DNA from: Algoriphagus pacificus
GTDB lineage: Bacteria > Bacteroidota > Bacteroidia > Cytophagales > Cyclobacteriaceae
Length of the DNA stretch: 64,000 bases
Assembly: GCF_017254845.1 (NCBI RefSeq)
Contig: NZ_JAFKCU010000001.1
Coordinates: forward strand, 517,048-581,047
Direction of reading: 5' to 3'
The notes below the pieces were generated by a model, which was not told the origin of the DNA, searched no databases, and saw nothing but the letters and a program-made list of their open reading frames with translations. Of this stretch, positions 63,328 through 64,000 are shown piece after piece. Both the position numbers and the translations under genes were made by a program. Every line of letters begins with the position of its first letter. The first letter of the stretch is position 1.

Positions 63328-64000
63328 TCAATCCCGATCTCCCATGGCATCCTCAGCCTCTTCCTTTGCTCTCTTGAGTTCTCTTTTCTTCTCCAGTCTT
63401 TTTGCAATTTGAATTCCTGCTTCATAAAGCACCAAAATCGGCATTGCAATCAATACCTGGCTGATCACATCCGGAGGAGTGATAACCGCTGAAATTACTA
63501 GGATCACAACAATGGCATGTCTTCGATAAGATCTTAGCATAGCCGCACTCACCAAGCCAGACATGGCCAAGAAATACACCACCACTGGAAGCTGGAACAT
63601 AATTGCCGAAGCAAGAACCAGCATGGTCAGCGTGGATATATAGGAAGTAATATCAAACTCATTCAGAATGGAGGGATCCAACTGGTAGTTTGAAAGGAAA
63701 TTGATCGAAAGTGGAGAAAGAATAAAATATCCAAAGGCTGCTCCCATAAAGAATAGCAAGCTGACAAAGAAAACTGCTCCTCTGGCAGCAGCTCGCTCTT
63801 GATCGTACAATCCCGGGCTAATAAATCTCCAAATCTCCCAGAAAACAAAAGGAAAAGCCGCAATAAAACCAACCACAAAACTGGATGTCATGTGCATGGT
63901 AAACTGGCCAGTCATCTGCCTACTCTGAATGGTAAATGGAAGTTCATCGATGCAGAGGGCAGAAATTCCCAAATAATCTCCCAAACTGCAAAGCCATCTG
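63328..64000 (-). CDS. tatC: Twin-arginine translocase subunit TatC, N-terminus beyond window
   Basis: About 224 residues are present; the frame is open to the last base, so the start is to the right. Membrane helices match TatC positions 2-6: VVGFIAAFPFVFWEIWRFISPGLY, GAVFFVSLLFFMGAAFGYFI, ISTLTMLVLASAIMFQLPVVVYFLAM, HAIVVILVISAVITPPDVISQ and LIAMPILVLYEAGI. The charged tail is RAKEEAEDAMGDRD. TatC receives folded proteins with a twin-arginine signal. No TatA/B gene within the window. Confidence 0.95.
   Translation of the reverse strand, partial: RWLCSLGDYLGISALCIDELPFTIQSRQMTGQFTMHMTSSFVVGFIAAFPFVFWEIWRFISPGLYDQERAAARGAVFFVSLLFFMGAAFGYFILSPLSINFLSNYQLDPSILNEFDITSYISTLTMLVLASAIMFQLPVVVYFLAMSGLVSAAMLRSYRRHAIVVILVISAVITPPDVISQVLIAMPILVLYEAGIQIAKRLEKKRELKRAKEEAEDAMGDRD

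Noticed and set aside
1-64000. tRNA and rRNA genes
   Set aside because: No cloverleaf with a T-loop GGTTCRA box nor rRNA segment was recognised by reading.

Overview
The window is a stretch of a Bacteroidota chromosome, most likely from the Cytophagales/Cyclobacteriaceae (Algoriphagus-like). This is inferred from two SusC/RagA-type TonB-linked porins (one with its SusD partner), PorT-type and DUF6090 proteins, many lipoproteins with a C-terminal-Cys lipobox, few Shine-Dalgarno sequences, and the palindromic intergenic repeats common in this group. No rRNA, tRNA, integrase, transposase or CRISPR array was found.

Layout. (1) 1-4.5 kb: a window-truncated SusC-like receptor preceded by a TlpA-like thioredoxin protein whose N-terminal part is largely encoded by short repeats. 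(2) 4.5-5.5 kb: a gene-poor, repeat-rich spacer with a very well-folded candidate structured RNA (about 5287-5434). (3) 5.5-18.6 kb: an accessory, defence-like island of small operons: an XRE-like regulator with a HEPN-like protein; a TIGR04255 / helical protein / DUF7689 trio; a tightly packed AAA+ ATPase, subtilisin-like protease and KAP P-loop NTPase operon; a DUF3892 / small protein / membrane protein group; and a papain-like (C39-type) peptidase with a small partner. The AAA-protease-KAP operon and the TIGR04255 trio are the best candidates for under-described systems. (4) 18.6-23.8 kb: three paralogous secreted lipoproteins of the M57 'HEIGH' metallopeptidase type with DUF5648-like C-termini. 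One has an intact zinc site, one has lost the catalytic Glu and one has lost every ligand. (5) 24-35 kb: methyltransferases (one frameshifted), a SusC/SusD pair, a 2H phosphoesterase and a universal stress protein. (6) 35-46 kb: mostly housekeeping genes (ABC exporter, sarcosine-oxidase-like enzyme, TPR protein, LolC/E-type permease, rbfA, serine hydrolase). (7) 46.3-49.7 kb: an ethanolamine-use operon, eutB-eutC-permease. (8) 49.7-57 kb: small accessory genes separated by hairpin repeats, a 12 x 21-bp tandem array, DUF6090, a second serine hydrolase and DUF1206. (9) 57-64 kb: an HxlR regulator divergent from DoxX around a nested 36-bp dyad, an AtoE-type carrier, a subtilase lipoprotein, two genes each preceded by a copy of a roughly 210-bp direct repeat, rpiB, and tatC (cut by the window edge).

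A 16-bp perfect palindrome (TACCCAGTACTGGGTA and close variants) recurs at 14.64, 18.20, 18.94, 19.21 and 57.81 kb. It often lies upstream of genes, including between the AAA-protease-KAP operon and the divergent DUF3892 operon, so it looks like an operator. Functions are assigned from motifs and family knowledge only; no searches were run.
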